A DNA stretch of 44,960 nucleotides from NCBI GenBank assembly GCA_011959105.1, contig BLLU01000151.1, positions 1 to 44,960 of the forward strand, in the 5' to 3' direction. This DNA comes from Lachnospiraceae bacterium. Its GTDB lineage: Bacteria; Bacillota; Clostridia; Lachnospirales; Lachnospiraceae. The translations under genes were made by a program, and so were the position numbers. Under the pieces are notes generated by a model. The model worked only from the letters and a program-made list of their open reading frames with translations. It was not told the DNA's origin and ran no database searches. This document shows positions 8,527 to 17,300 of this stretch, piece after piece (positions within the stretch are counted from its first letter, which is position 1; each line of letters begins with the position of its first letter).

Positions 8527-8985
8527 ATGAAAGCAGGCAGTGACGGGAATTATGCCAGTAAAATCAAAAAACGAATTGCCCTTTACGTAGTTTTGCTGTT
8601 ACTTATATTTGCATACATCTTTGCGGTTGGAGAAATGGGTCTGGGTGATTCGAGAAAAATGTCAGATTTGGCTGACATTGTCAGTAAGCTTATTATATTT
8701 GGCGGTGTACTTCTTGTAATTATGAAACTTATTTACTACCGAAAACTTTTGAAGAATCTTTCTAAAATGTCATTGGAACTCCAATCCGAACCCAGTGACC
8801 GTGAAAAGCTGTTATACGAAAAGAGTGGGGGCATTGTATTTGAAATATTACTGTATTTTTTGTTAGTTGTCACTGGTACGGCGGCATTGGCAAATGAAGT
8901 GGCATTTCGGGTTTCCTTTCTGGTTTTGACAGTTTCCATAGTTTTAAAGGTTACGGCATATGCGGTCTACAGCAGAAAATATTGA
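8527..8985 (+). CDS. Four-helix membrane protein, copy 2
   Basis: A 152-residue protein with four membrane helices, paralogous to 1350-1808 without gaps. About 99 of 152 positions are identical; the YEKSGG...TGTAAL block and the last helix are the best conserved, while the N-terminus and second helix differ. Start ATG 8527 follows GTGAGG, as in copy 1. Unlike copy 1 it follows a secreted-protein gene and shares that promoter. Its downstream flank carries the last codons of the serine hydrolase, which shows it moved together with a neighbour's tail. Function unknown; handling or export of, or protection from, the secreted partner is a guess. Confidence 0.85.
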   Translation: MKAGSDGNYASKIKKRIALYVVLLLLIFAYIFAVGEMGLGDSRKMSDLADIVSKLIIFGGVLLVIMKLIYYRKLLKNLSKMSLELQSEPSDREKLLYEKSGGIVFEILLYFLLVVTGTAALANEVAFRVSFLVLTVSIVLKVTAYAVYSRKY

Positions 8986-9062
8986 ATGCTTAATAAGTAG
9001 ATCGGCGTAGGCCTGTATCACATCATCATAGGCCATTCCCCTGGCAGGGGGAGTGGCCTGTT
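8986..9062 (-). pseudogene. Relic of the 3' end of the serine hydrolase gene
   Basis: The minus strand encodes QATPPARGMAYDD followed by VIQAYADLL, against QATPTARGMAYDD and VIQTCANLL at the end of the intact gene at 1814-2782. The stop codon has been lost and nothing upstream of this tail is present. Confidence 0.85.
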
Positions 9063-9145
9063 TTGAGAGAATATGGTGATATTTGGTCTACCAGGATTCG
9101 GCGGGCGCTGACAGAGCCCTGCATTGGTGCCTTAAACAATAAACC

Positions 9146-9175
9146 TTGCAAAAGCGGCATTTAAAGAGGTATAAT
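9146..9175 (+). promoter_or_regulatory. Promoter of the alpha-galactosidase gene
   Basis: TTGCAA (9146-9151), an 18-base spacer and TATAAT (9170-9175), about 50 bases before the start codon. Confidence 0.7.
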
Positions 9176-9225
9176 ATCCCCAGGCGAAATAGCCATATTA
9201 TCATAATGAAAATGGAGGATTTGGT

Positions 9226-10356
9226 ATGCTGGCAGAAAAGGCGCCCATGGGGTGGAATTCATGGAACACGTTCGGAAAGGACATCAGTGAGCAGCTGATC
9301 ATGGAGATGGCGGACGTCATGGTGGAAAAGGGATACCGGGACGCGGGCTATGAGTATGTCATTATTGACGACTGCTGGTCCCTCAAGGAGAGGGTGGATG
9401 GGAAGCTGGTGGCTGATCCGGCCCTGTTTCCCCACGGAATGAAGTATCTATCCGACTATGTTCATTCCAAGGGGTTAAAATTCGGCATGTATTCCTGTGC
9501 GGGCTTTATGACCTGCGCGGGCTATCCCAGCAGTTACGGGCATGAGTATGAGGACGCAAAGCAATTTGCGGAGTGGGGGGTGGATTACCTGAAGTATGAT
9601 TTCTGCAATTTTCCCTCCAGCGGCAACGGCAGGAATGCTTATCTGACCATGGCCATGGCGCTGCGCAACAGCGGCAGGGAAATCCTGTTGGCGGCCTGTA
9701 ACTGGGGAGTGGACAATCCCTCGGGCTGGATGCGTTCCAGAGGAGCCCACAGCTACCGTTCCACCGGGGATATCTTTGATGTGCCCAAGAGTTATAAGGA
9801 CATTTTCAGGAGCCAGGTGGAAAATATAGAGAACAACGCCCCGGGCTGTTACAATGACATGGATATGCTGATCGTGGGCATGCATGGAAAGGGGAATGTG
9901 GGTCTGGACGGCTGCAGCGATACCCAGTACCAGCAGCATTTTGCCATGTGGGCTTTCCTGGGTTCTCCGCTGATCATCGGCTCCGATCTGCGCAGTCTGG
10001 ACCAGGTCAATGAAAAGGCCCTGCTCTGCAAGGGTTTGATCGCCATTAATCAGGATGAGGAGTATAGGCCCGCTTTTCTGCTGGGACACAATGGGGAAAA
10101 GACATACACCATGGCCAAGATCATGAGCGGCAACCGGGTTGCACTGGGATTTTTCAATCTGGATGCCGCCAATGAATGGGAAAACGGCATGAGCATCTCC
10201 TTTGACGATCTGGGCATCCATTCCGAGTCCGGCGTGGCTCTGAAGCTGACGGACGCCATTACGGGAGAGGACCTGGGGATTCACAAAGACGGATACCGCT
10301 GCAGCATAGCCGTTGACGGGTGCAGAATTCTGGTGGGAGAACTGGTTTGTGGATAA
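9226..10356 (+). CDS. Glycoside hydrolase family 27, alpha-galactosidase-like
   Basis: The 376-residue protein has the family hallmarks: MGWNSWNTF at the start, VIIDDCW, a GMYSCAG segment with Cys pairs, and LKYDFC carrying the nucleophile Asp125. RSTGDIFD carries the probable acid/base Asp182. NDMDMLIVG and a C-terminal beta domain follow. It would release terminal alpha-galactose (raffinose- or galactomannan-type) or a related sugar. There is no signal peptide, so it acts on imported oligosaccharides in the cytoplasm. It has its own promoter and a GGAGG ribosome site. The next small gene starts inside its last codons. Confidence 0.93.
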   Translation: MLAEKAPMGWNSWNTFGKDISEQLIMEMADVMVEKGYRDAGYEYVIIDDCWSLKERVDGKLVADPALFPHGMKYLSDYVHSKGLKFGMYSCAGFMTCAGYPSSYGHEYEDAKQFAEWGVDYLKYDFCNFPSSGNGRNAYLTMAMALRNSGREILLAACNWGVDNPSGWMRSRGAHSYRSTGDIFDVPKSYKDIFRSQVENIENNAPGCYNDMDMLIVGMHGKGNVGLDGCSDTQYQQHFAMWAFLGSPLIIGSDLRSLDQVNEKALLCKGLIAINQDEEYRPAFLLGHNGEKTYTMAKIMSGNRVALGFFNLDAANEWENGMSISFDDLGIHSESGVALKLTDAITGEDLGIHKDGYRCSIAVDGCRILVGELVCG

Positions 10357-10564
10357 CGGAAAAAAACGCTGCGCCAGCTGCGGCAGGCTGTTGACCCAGG
10401 ATGAGATGGGACTTCACAGAAAACTGGTCAATCGGGCGGCGGATTCCTTTTACTGCATTTCCTGCAATGCGGAACAATTCGGCGTCACCGTCGCCCTGTT
10501 GGAAGAGAAGATCCGACAGTTCAGGGAGATGGGATGTACCCTGTTCGATCTTCCAGAGCCTTAA
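10349..10564 (+). CDS. Small zinc-ribbon-like protein
   Basis: The 71-residue protein starts at GTG 10349, eight bases after GGGAGA, and overlaps the stop of the alpha-galactosidase gene (GTGGATAA), which implies translational coupling. An ORF reading back to 10313 has no ribosome site. It carries two Cys pairs (CASC and CISC, about 28 residues apart) that could bind one zinc ion, then a helical tail. No enzyme motif. Its last 44 bases overlap the end of the convergent gene on the minus strand. Confidence 0.7.
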   Translation: MDNGKKRCASCGRLLTQDEMGLHRKLVNRAADSFYCISCNAEQFGVTVALLEEKIRQFREMGCTLFDLPEP

Positions 10565-11684
10565 TGATTCTCCGGGAGCGCATCCTGATCCGTTGGGTGA
10601 TTTCACCCAGGCGCCGGTCTGTTTCTTGCAAGGAGGCGGTTTTATCACCGTCTCCTTCTGCCATGCTTGAAGTGATTTCCGGTTTATCCCATGTATGGTC
10701 CTCCCAGAAAGGCCTGGGCTCATACAGTTCATGTCCGCTCTCTTTTTCCGTATAAACATAGTCCTGCAGATAAAGTGTGTCTACAAAATTATGCCAGCCA
10801 TCCTGCGTCCGGTCCGTTTTATTTTCCTCTTTTTCAAACCATTCCAGCCATCTTACGCAGTACAGAGGCAGTCCTTTCTGATGCAGCAATTCATTCTGTA
10901 CCACGTCATCCCGCTCCAATGCGTCCTTTCCCTTAAAGGTATACCATTGATATATTTTCTGTAATGTCAGATCCCAGTAATCCCGCTTCGCAAAGGGGCC
11001 GCACCGCGCCGCGTTAAATCCCGCGGGCACGGGACAATAATTTCCAATGGTATGAGACATGGCCAGGAAATCTCTCATATGAGGGTAGTTTTCGTCTATG
11101 TAAGTATAGAAATCTTTTTTAAGCTCACAGGCTGACAGTTGGGCCACAGCCAAAGTACAGAAATTCACGGTCCACCATTTCTGCTTCGGATGCTTGTCTG
11201 CGCATTGCTTATAGATATTCCTGATCTCGGGTATCACCCGTTCCCCGGCTCTGCTGCTCCCTCTGTCGAATGCTGTTTTACTGTCGATAATCTGGGTCAG
11301 TCCATGGGTGAAACTGGTCATGGGGGAAGTCATGGTATCCGAGATAATGGTGCTGTTTTTTTTGGAAATGCGCCTCATGAATCTCTGTTCTGTCAGGCTC
11401 TTGGGATATAATTCCTCATAGATCGCCTGAAGCAGACCGCTATGTAGATCGGGGTCAGATACTTGAAAACCTGTTTGTTCAAACATTCCCTTTTTGCCGC
11501 CTATAAGATTCCATTCGGGACTTACGGTTTTATATACAAAAAATTTGTCATATTCGTCTGTAAGTCCGCGATAATCGGTAAATCCCCCCTTTTGGGAAGG
11601 CCTGCATGTATCATTAATCATATCATATGTCTCCGGTGCGTGGCTTTCTAACCATTTTTTCACAAATTCTGCGGTATTCTGCAT
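10521..11684 (-). CDS. Uncharacterised 387-aa protein
   Basis: I do not recognise this protein. It is soluble, without signal or membrane segments, and rich in aromatic residues, with recognisable segments such as KQKWWTVNFCTLAVAQLSAC, GNYCPVPAGFNAARCGPF and the C-terminal REITQRIRMR-like basic tail. ATG 11684 follows AAGGAG at five bases, so the longer frame to 11705 is unlikely. A decayed piece of a second copy lies at 7397-7440, so this gene has been duplicated nearby. It overlaps the convergent zinc-ribbon gene at its 3' end. No function is proposed. Confidence 0.85.
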   Translation of the reverse strand: MQNTAEFVKKWLESHAPETYDMINDTCRPSQKGGFTDYRGLTDEYDKFFVYKTVSPEWNLIGGKKGMFEQTGFQVSDPDLHSGLLQAIYEELYPKSLTEQRFMRRISKKNSTIISDTMTSPMTSFTHGLTQIIDSKTAFDRGSSRAGERVIPEIRNIYKQCADKHPKQKWWTVNFCTLAVAQLSACELKKDFYTYIDENYPHMRDFLAMSHTIGNYCPVPAGFNAARCGPFAKRDYWDLTLQKIYQWYTFKGKDALERDDVVQNELLHQKGLPLYCVRWLEWFEKEENKTDRTQDGWHNFVDTLYLQDYVYTEKESGHELYEPRPFWEDHTWDKPEITSSMAEGDGDKTASLQETDRRLGEITQRIRMRSRRIIKALEDRTGYIPSP

Positions 11685-11834
11685 ATTTCTCCTTTCAGTA
11701 GACAATCATCCCTGTTTCTGCTATGCCTTGAGCGAGATATCTCCTTTGTTCTCTTCTATCATATAGATCCTAACTCAAAGTGTCAATATAATATGTTGCA
11801 TAGTACACAAAAAGAAACGAAGCCACAAAAAGTA

Positions 11835-11863
11835 TTGACAAAAGATATTTAGCCACATATAAT
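11835..11863 (+). promoter_or_regulatory. Consensus promoter for the sigma-region-4-like gene
   Basis: TTGACA (11835-11840), exactly 17 bases, TATAAT (11858-11863). AGCCACA occurs just before the -35 box and again inside the spacer (11851-11857), a possible operator pair. Confidence 0.88.
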
Positions 11864-11923
11864 TATGGCATAGAGGCAAAAAGGGAAAATAGTGTTTTTG
11901 CAGAATGGGAAAGGAGTCACAAG

Positions 11924-12379
11924 ATGGGCGAAGAGAAAAGGACAGGGCTGACAGCCAGGAAGTATTTAACGCAGTTGGAAGAATTGGATATCAACATTAA
12001 TCAGGATCTGGAGATGCTGGAGGAGATGAAAGCCAATGCCAGTGGACTGAATGGAGTAGACTATGGAAGGGAAAAGGTACAGACTTCCCATATGGGAGAT
12101 TCCCTGGGCAATGCGGTTACGCGATATGTTGCCTTTGACGGGAAGCTCCATGAGGAGATAGAGCGTTTTACATCCGCCAGGAATCGGATTATTACGGAAA
12201 TCAGGGGGCTTCATGATCGAAAGTACACACAGTTATTGTTCAAAGTATATGTACAATTCAAGAGTATTCGGCAGGCGGCAGATGAGATGAAAATGTCTTA
12301 CAGATATACAATTCAACTACATAATAAGGCTCTGAAATCCTTTGGGGAGACCTATAAGGATCTGCGTTATCTGGCTTGA
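11924..12379 (+). CDS. Sigma-70 region-4-like regulatory protein (DUF1492/ArpU-like)
   Basis: The 151-residue protein has a helical, charged N-terminal half and a C-terminal helix-turn-helix-like segment around 110-140 (FKSIRQAADEMKMSYRYTI), typical of phage-type late regulators and sigma region 4 domains in Clostridia. Members usually sit in prophages or integrative elements; no other phage gene is present here, so this may be a stray or domesticated gene. GGAAAGGAG before ATG 11924 and a perfect promoter suggest it is expressed. The family call is from overall pattern, not a full alignment. Confidence 0.7.
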   Translation: MGEEKRTGLTARKYLTQLEELDININQDLEMLEEMKANASGLNGVDYGREKVQTSHMGDSLGNAVTRYVAFDGKLHEEIERFTSARNRIITEIRGLHDRKYTQLLFKVYVQFKSIRQAADEMKMSYRYTIQLHNKALKSFGETYKDLRYLA

Positions 12380-12574
12380 TCCTTATTGGGTATGCGGGAA
12401 TGCATCTGCCGGTTACAGTGAAGCTATGGCCTTGTATGCGGACAAGGGCATAATTGAAAAGTGTTTCGAGTATTTGATATGCTTAAAGATTGCAATGGCA
12501 TCAGATATGTGATACCATATAAATTACAAAACCAATCATAATCTGACATCAGGAAAGATGAGGAGGAAGGGATT

Positions 12575-13693
12575 GTGAAGAGAAGAGCATTGATTGCACT
12601 GTTCACATTGACAATGACGGCGGCAATGATCGCAGGCTGCGGAAACAGCCCTAACCATAACCTGACGGAGGAGAATGGCCAGGAGTCCCCGGCGGAAGCA
12701 TCCGAGGAGACGGATTCCCATATAGAAGAAGCTGGGGAAGAGACAACATCAGATTTAGAGAGAGAAAGTGGGGATGAAACGGCATCCGGGGAATCAGAGG
12801 CTTCAAATCAGGCTGAACCGGAAGCTGATCCTGACGGAGCTGTTCCCAAAGAGGGAACTGCGGCTTCCACGGAGGCTGGGAGCCAAACGGCAGACTATAC
12901 CGTAACTGTCATGAACGCAATCATGTATGCCAAGAACGCCGTAAATCTGCGGCAGGGTCCCGGAACCGCCTACTCCAAAGTGGGGTCCCTGCGCAAGGGA
13001 GATCAGGTGATTGTCACTGGCCGGGCAGACAGCGGTTGGTATCAGCTTGACAGCGGGGCTTTTGTATCCGACAAATATTTAGACAGTAAGGCTCCGGAAG
13101 CCACTCCGGCAGATACCACTGCGCCAGGTATGTCTGCCGATCCTGCGACAGTTCTGCCAGTGACAATTCCCGCTTCAATTGTATCAACAGGAGCAGACTT
13201 CCTGAATTATCTGAACCAACAGAGAAGCGCTGCCGGACTGGCAACCTTACGCTGGGACGATGGCATGGCAGCGGTGGCCCAGAGAAGAGCTCAGGAAATT
13301 ACTAAAGTTTTTGATCACAGCGGCAACGCGGAGCAATACGGTGAGATTATTCAACAGGCCATAAGCGGCGATGTAACAGAGTGGTATACCAACTGGTTTA
13401 ACTCGGATGCCCACAGATCGTCTATGATGGCAAAATACTACACCAGAGCCGGTGTCGGTGTGTACAATGTAGGAAATAATTACTATGTGGTATGCAACTT
13501 TGAGAGCGATCCAATATCGGAAGAAGAGTTGCTTGAGCAGCATAAGCCGGAAAATCTGATTCCTGCAGGCGGTAATGAAAATGGGACGGTGAACGGCTTT
13601 TCTACCACCGGGGAGACACTGGAATCGGATGATCCGGATTATGGGTTCATATATGATTTAATTGAGCAGGAAAGAAAGCAATATAATAAATAA
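12575..13693 (+). CDS. Lipoprotein with bacterial SH3 and CAP (SCP/PR1) domains
   Basis: The 372-residue protein starts at GTG 12575 after AGGAGGAAGG. Residues 1-22 form a lipoprotein signal with lipobox MIAGC. Residues 23-105 are an acidic Ser/Thr/Glu linker. Residues about 107-152 are a bacterial SH3 repeat (NLRQGPGTAYSKVGSLRKGD), which usually binds cell wall. Residues about 205-310 are a CAP domain (FLNYLNQQRSAAGL, RWDDGMAAVAQRRA, WFNSDAHRSSMM, AGVGVY). It would sit on the outer membrane face reaching into the wall. CAP domain activity in bacteria is mostly unknown. A strong terminator ends the gene. Confidence 0.92.
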   Translation: MKRRALIALFTLTMTAAMIAGCGNSPNHNLTEENGQESPAEASEETDSHIEEAGEETTSDLERESGDETASGESEASNQAEPEADPDGAVPKEGTAASTEAGSQTADYTVTVMNAIMYAKNAVNLRQGPGTAYSKVGSLRKGDQVIVTGRADSGWYQLDSGAFVSDKYLDSKAPEATPADTTAPGMSADPATVLPVTIPASIVSTGADFLNYLNQQRSAAGLATLRWDDGMAAVAQRRAQEITKVFDHSGNAEQYGEIIQQAISGDVTEWYTNWFNSDAHRSSMMAKYYTRAGVGVYNVGNNYYVVCNFESDPISEEELLEQHKPENLIPAGGNENGTVNGFSTTGETLESDDPDYGFIYDLIEQERKQYNK

Positions 13694-13708
13694 ATGTATT
13701 GAAAATTG

Positions 13709-13750
13709 TATCCACAGGTAACTTAAATAGAGTTATCTGTGGATATTTTA
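13709..13750 (+). terminator. Intrinsic terminator after the SH3-CAP lipoprotein gene
   Basis: A 14-bp stem (13709-13722 with 13732-13745, one wobble) is followed by a T-rich stretch. Confidence 0.9.
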
Positions 13751-13763
13751 TAAGTTTTATAGG

Positions 13764-13805
13764 CATACGTTCGGTGTTGACACTCGAACGTATGTTTGCT
13801 ATAAT
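13764..13805 (+). promoter_or_regulatory. Promoter with overlapping dyad and LexA-like box
   Basis: TTGACA (13777-13782), 17 bases, TATAAT (13800-13805). CATACGTTCG (13764-13773) and CGAACGTATG (13785-13794) form an exact 10-bp dyad around the -35 box. CGAACGTATGTTTG (13785-13798) fits the Gram-positive LexA/SOS box pattern GAAC-N4-GTTY. Repression by LexA or another dyad-binding regulator is inferred. Confidence 0.7.
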
Positions 13806-13854
13806 AGTTGTATCGCTACTTTAGAACGTGCGCAGACACAAGGAGATGAAGAAC

Positions 13855-13956
13855 ATGGATTACAGAAAACTCATCATTGAATTGCTTGACATGGCAGACG
13901 AGAGAAAATTAAAACTAATATACTGCTATGTCAGGGCGCTTCTGGGGCTGGGATAA
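13855..13956 (+). CDS. 33-residue small protein
   Basis: A short ORF (MDYRKLIIELLDMADERKL, then KLIYCYVRALLGLG) with AAGGAG nine bases upstream and a perfect promoter with a LexA-like box. It is amphipathic and helical, resembling the ELLD.AD..KL..IY..V..LLG pattern seen as a C-terminal tail in some Clostridial HTH regulators, but it has no DNA-binding part. Its stop codon lies in the loop of a GGGCTGG/CCAGCCC hairpin. Function unknown. Confidence 0.6.
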   Translation: MDYRKLIIELLDMADERKLKLIYCYVRALLGLG

Positions 13957-13970
13957 AACCAGCCCTGTTC
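13945..13970 (+). terminator. Possible terminator at the end of the 33-aa gene
   Basis: GGGCTGG (13945-13951) pairs with CCAGCCC (13959-13965), with a 7-base loop containing the stop codon. The following TGTTCTGT is only weakly T-rich. Confidence 0.45.
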
Positions 13971-14048
13971 TGTATAGTCAGGCCTTTATACATACGAAGA
14001 CTTACATAATCTTACACACTATACGAAGAAAAATGCCAAAAAACATGA

Positions 14049-14077
14049 TTGACCATAGTGTTTAAATGATATATGAT
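14049..14077 (+). promoter_or_regulatory. Likely promoter of the adhesin gene
   Basis: TTGACC (14049-14054), a 17-base spacer and TATGAT (14072-14077); an overlapping TATAAT sits at 14077-14082. Transcription from here would give a leader of about 240 nt. Confidence 0.6.
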
Positions 14078-14082
14078 ATAAT

Positions 14083-14169
14083 TGTACAAAAGATTTAAAA
14101 CATATAAAAATCTTTAATAAACATATATGTACACAGGAGGGACGTCTATATCCATACGACGTCCTTTTT
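14083..14169 (+). promoter_or_regulatory. Structured leader with terminator-like hairpin (candidate attenuator)
   Basis: TGTACA at 14083-14088 and again at 14128-14133 can pair around an inner AAAGATTT/AAATCTTT stem. Then GGACGTC (14140-14146) pairs with GACGTCC (14158-14164) and is followed by TTTTT (14165-14169). A terminator inside the leader, 150 bases before the gene, suggests regulated read-through. No known riboswitch core was recognised. Confidence 0.55.
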
Positions 14170-14242
14170 GCGTGTGCACATTGTTTATGCAGGATTAGAA
14201 AGGGGGTATACAGAGCAGGGCCTGCATAAAAGAGTCAGAAAA

Positions 14243-14263
14243 GGGAGGTGAAAGGAAATGTAA
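14243..14263 (+). promoter_or_regulatory. Start-stop element (ATG-TAA) behind a strong ribosome site
   Basis: GGGAGGTG (14243-14250) is followed at seven bases by ATG and directly by TAA (14258-14263). A ribosome could initiate and at once terminate here, 59 bases before the adhesin start. Confidence 0.45.
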
Positions 14264-14321
14264 AGAGGAGAGTTCCGCACAAAAAGCGGATATAGAACAT
14301 TGAATATGTGAGGAGAATATA

Positions 14322-17300
14322 ATGATGAATAGAAAAACAAAGAGAGCAGTATCATGGCTGCTTGCGGCAGTAACGATTCTGTCGCCCCTGGCCCAGTCCG
14401 TGACGGCGGCGTATTCCGACGAAGATGTTGCCGAAAGCGCTTATATCTCAGACGAATCTGTGTCTGGAAACGGGTCCGTGTCAGGCAATGGCGGGTCCGT
14501 CTCCGGCGGTGATATCCAAGGAGGAATCACGGTCAGCGGGTCGGATGTGCAGTATACGCTTGATGAATTTTTTACAGGCGAGACCTATGTGGAGATCGGA
14601 GGCAGGGAAACCTCTCAGGTAACAAAGATAAAAAGAGGGGATGAGGTGGCAATGGATCTGGTATGGGATATTGACGCAGATGCCCTGGGTATGAATGGCA
14701 TCGCGGAATTTACCTATATTCTCCCTGCCGGGGTCTCCTGGGCCCAGGCTGAGGGAAATATCGGGGGAGGCTCATACAGATTGTCTGAGGGGTCCTTATC
14801 CCTGTTCTACGACATGGCGAAAGAAAAGGGTCACGTGAATGCCCGCCTGTATGTGGCAGGCAGCGCGGATCTATATGCCCGTCGGGACAGTGAGGGAGAA
14901 ATCCGTTTCCCCGACGGCAGCATATATGCATTTTATGACGAGGAGGAAAGATTGGAGGCCATTGCTGCTGAGTGGGCGGAAAGGGGATTGCTTCCCTATG
15001 AGAATTGGCAGTATGGCGAGGCGGCGTGCAACAATAATATTCCCTTTGAGAGAAGAACCATGAACTATTATTCGGCAGAAGAGGCCGCTGCTCTGGATGG
15101 GGAACTTGGCAGAGCGGAAGAGGGCACATATTTCCTGTATACGGATAGTTTGCAGGAGGTAATCCGCATGGCGGAAGACGGTATGGATTTAAACAGGTTC
15201 TTTTACGGTAATGTATTGTTTGGCCTGTCATTAAGTGATTTGTACAGAATGGAGGAGGAGAGAATTACTCTGGGCGATGCCGTTGACATGATTGTTTCTT
15301 CCATGCCTATGGAGGTGAATGGAGATGGGAATGAAGGCACAATATATGTGGCAAACATGTCCAAATACACAGGTGCCCTTGGCCTGGTGCCGGAACTTGG
15401 GGGAATTAAAAACCATGGCCCCATGTGGAAAATAGCAACCTCTCAGGGGCAGTTCGCAAGATGCCTTTTATATGGGGGATCCCTTCGCACAGGTGATATG
15501 TTTCACCAGGTCTCTTACAGCATGGTTACGGACTTAAGCGGCAGTCCTATCTCCCAGACTAAATATCATGCTCTGATGGCGGTTGCGGAACAGAACGACT
15601 GTGTGGGAGGAATGGAATCCGATATCCAGATTTCCCAGATTATCACCTGGTACATCCTGGCCAACAATATAAACCCGGACGTAAATGGGGAGGCGGTTTT
15701 TAACTTGGTGAGGACGCTTTATCTGCGGTGTTTTGGGGTGTCGGAGGCACAGGCGGCGGCAAATCCTGCCTTGTATGGAGACAATGGCATCCTCCATGCC
15801 TGGGTACTGGGATGGGTGCAGCGTTACCGTGCCTATGAAGGCCTTAGCTTTGATGAAATCTATATTCCCGTTCGGAGGGTTGTGGATATGACCTTCTGGG
15901 CACCTGATGCAGGCGGTACCAAACAGCCGCTGATGACTTGGGTATCCGTCCCCTCGAATTTTGATAATAAAAAAGGTTTTCTTTCCGTCTATAAGACAGA
16001 CAGCAAAAATAATCCTTTACCAGGATGCACTTTTGGAATCAGGGATACATTGGGCAATGTTGTAGACAGGTTTGTAAGTACTAACAGCCCCTATGTGAAA
16101 GAATTAGAGACAGGAACCTATTTTGTATATGAAATAGAGGCGGCTGAAGGGTATGAACTGGACAAAACAGTTTATCGGGTAGTCATTACCGAGGACCACA
16201 ACAGGGAATATCCTTACCATCTCTCCGTGAAGAACCAGAAAAAGAAGCCGGAAGTTATTTTGAACAAGTATGAGTACGGCACGAAGATTTGTATACAAGG
16301 CATGGCCCTGCTCCAGGTACTTCGCAAATCAGACATGGCAGTAATGGTGGAGAGATTTGTGGGTGTGCATGGTCCTGAGACGATTTCCCTTGATCCCGGT
16401 GAGTACATACTTCATGAAAAGCTGCCTCCCCCTGGATATCTGAGGACGGAGGACATTGAATTTACGGTTCCTGACAGGGTTCCTTCCACTACTGTGGTAG
16501 ATATGTATGACAAGCATACCACAGTTATTATAGAAAAAAGGGATACCGAGACCGACAAGTTTGTCAAAGGCGCAGAATTGGCTCTGTACCGGGCCAATGA
16601 GAATTTTGATATTATAGACACCATGCCTTATGCCAAATGGATTTCGGAGGGCGAGGGCAAACGATTTGAGCGTATTCCGGCAGGCAACTATGTGCTTAGG
16701 GAACTTACAGTTCCCAATGGTTACATGAGAGCGGGGGACATGCCTGTAGCCGTAAAGGAAACGGAGACAGTGCAGTCCTTTTGTATGTATGATAATAAAA
16801 GGAATCTGAGTATCCTCAAGGTGGACGGGCAAACCGGCGAGCCTCTTTCTAATGTAGGATTGGAACTGTGGACTTTGGACGCGAATAAACAGAAAGTCTC
16901 TCTGGTGGATGCCTGGACTACTTCCCCCCAGAACAATCCCCACAAGATCGACGGCGTGAACGTCGGTACTGTCTATGGGCTGTTTGAGGTAAGTACGCCC
17001 TCCAATTATGACAGTTTCGGGATGCGGGAGGTAGTGTTTGGCCATCAGCATGACGCAGGTTGTTACAACTGTTCCGGCACGGATTTTGATACGCGGAAGT
17101 GGGAGACTTTTTACTATGGCAATGTGGATAATGCCGGCAATCAAATAAATTGTGTTCGCTGCAACAGCTACGAATGTGCCGGCCACAGGGATATACACTA
17201 TGAGTATACCTGCAGGAAATGCGGCCGGGTATATAATAATAAAGTAGACATATGTTCCAATACCTTTTCTTCTCCCCAGTGCGGGTTAGAAGAAGGCGAT

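Noticed and set aside
12454..12540. A 28-residue ORF (MALYADKGIIEK...) between the sigma-like gene and the SH3-CAP gene
   Set aside because: No ribosome site and no sign of conservation; may be the tail of a lost gene.
11924..13956. Possible prophage or integrative element
   Set aside because: A DUF1492-like gene and a LexA-like box hint at one, but there is no integrase, portal, capsid, relaxase or att repeat.
14083..14169. Possible cyclic-di-GMP riboswitch before the adhesin
   Set aside because: The conserved core of the class I and class II types is not visible; only generic hairpins are seen, so it is reported as an unknown leader.
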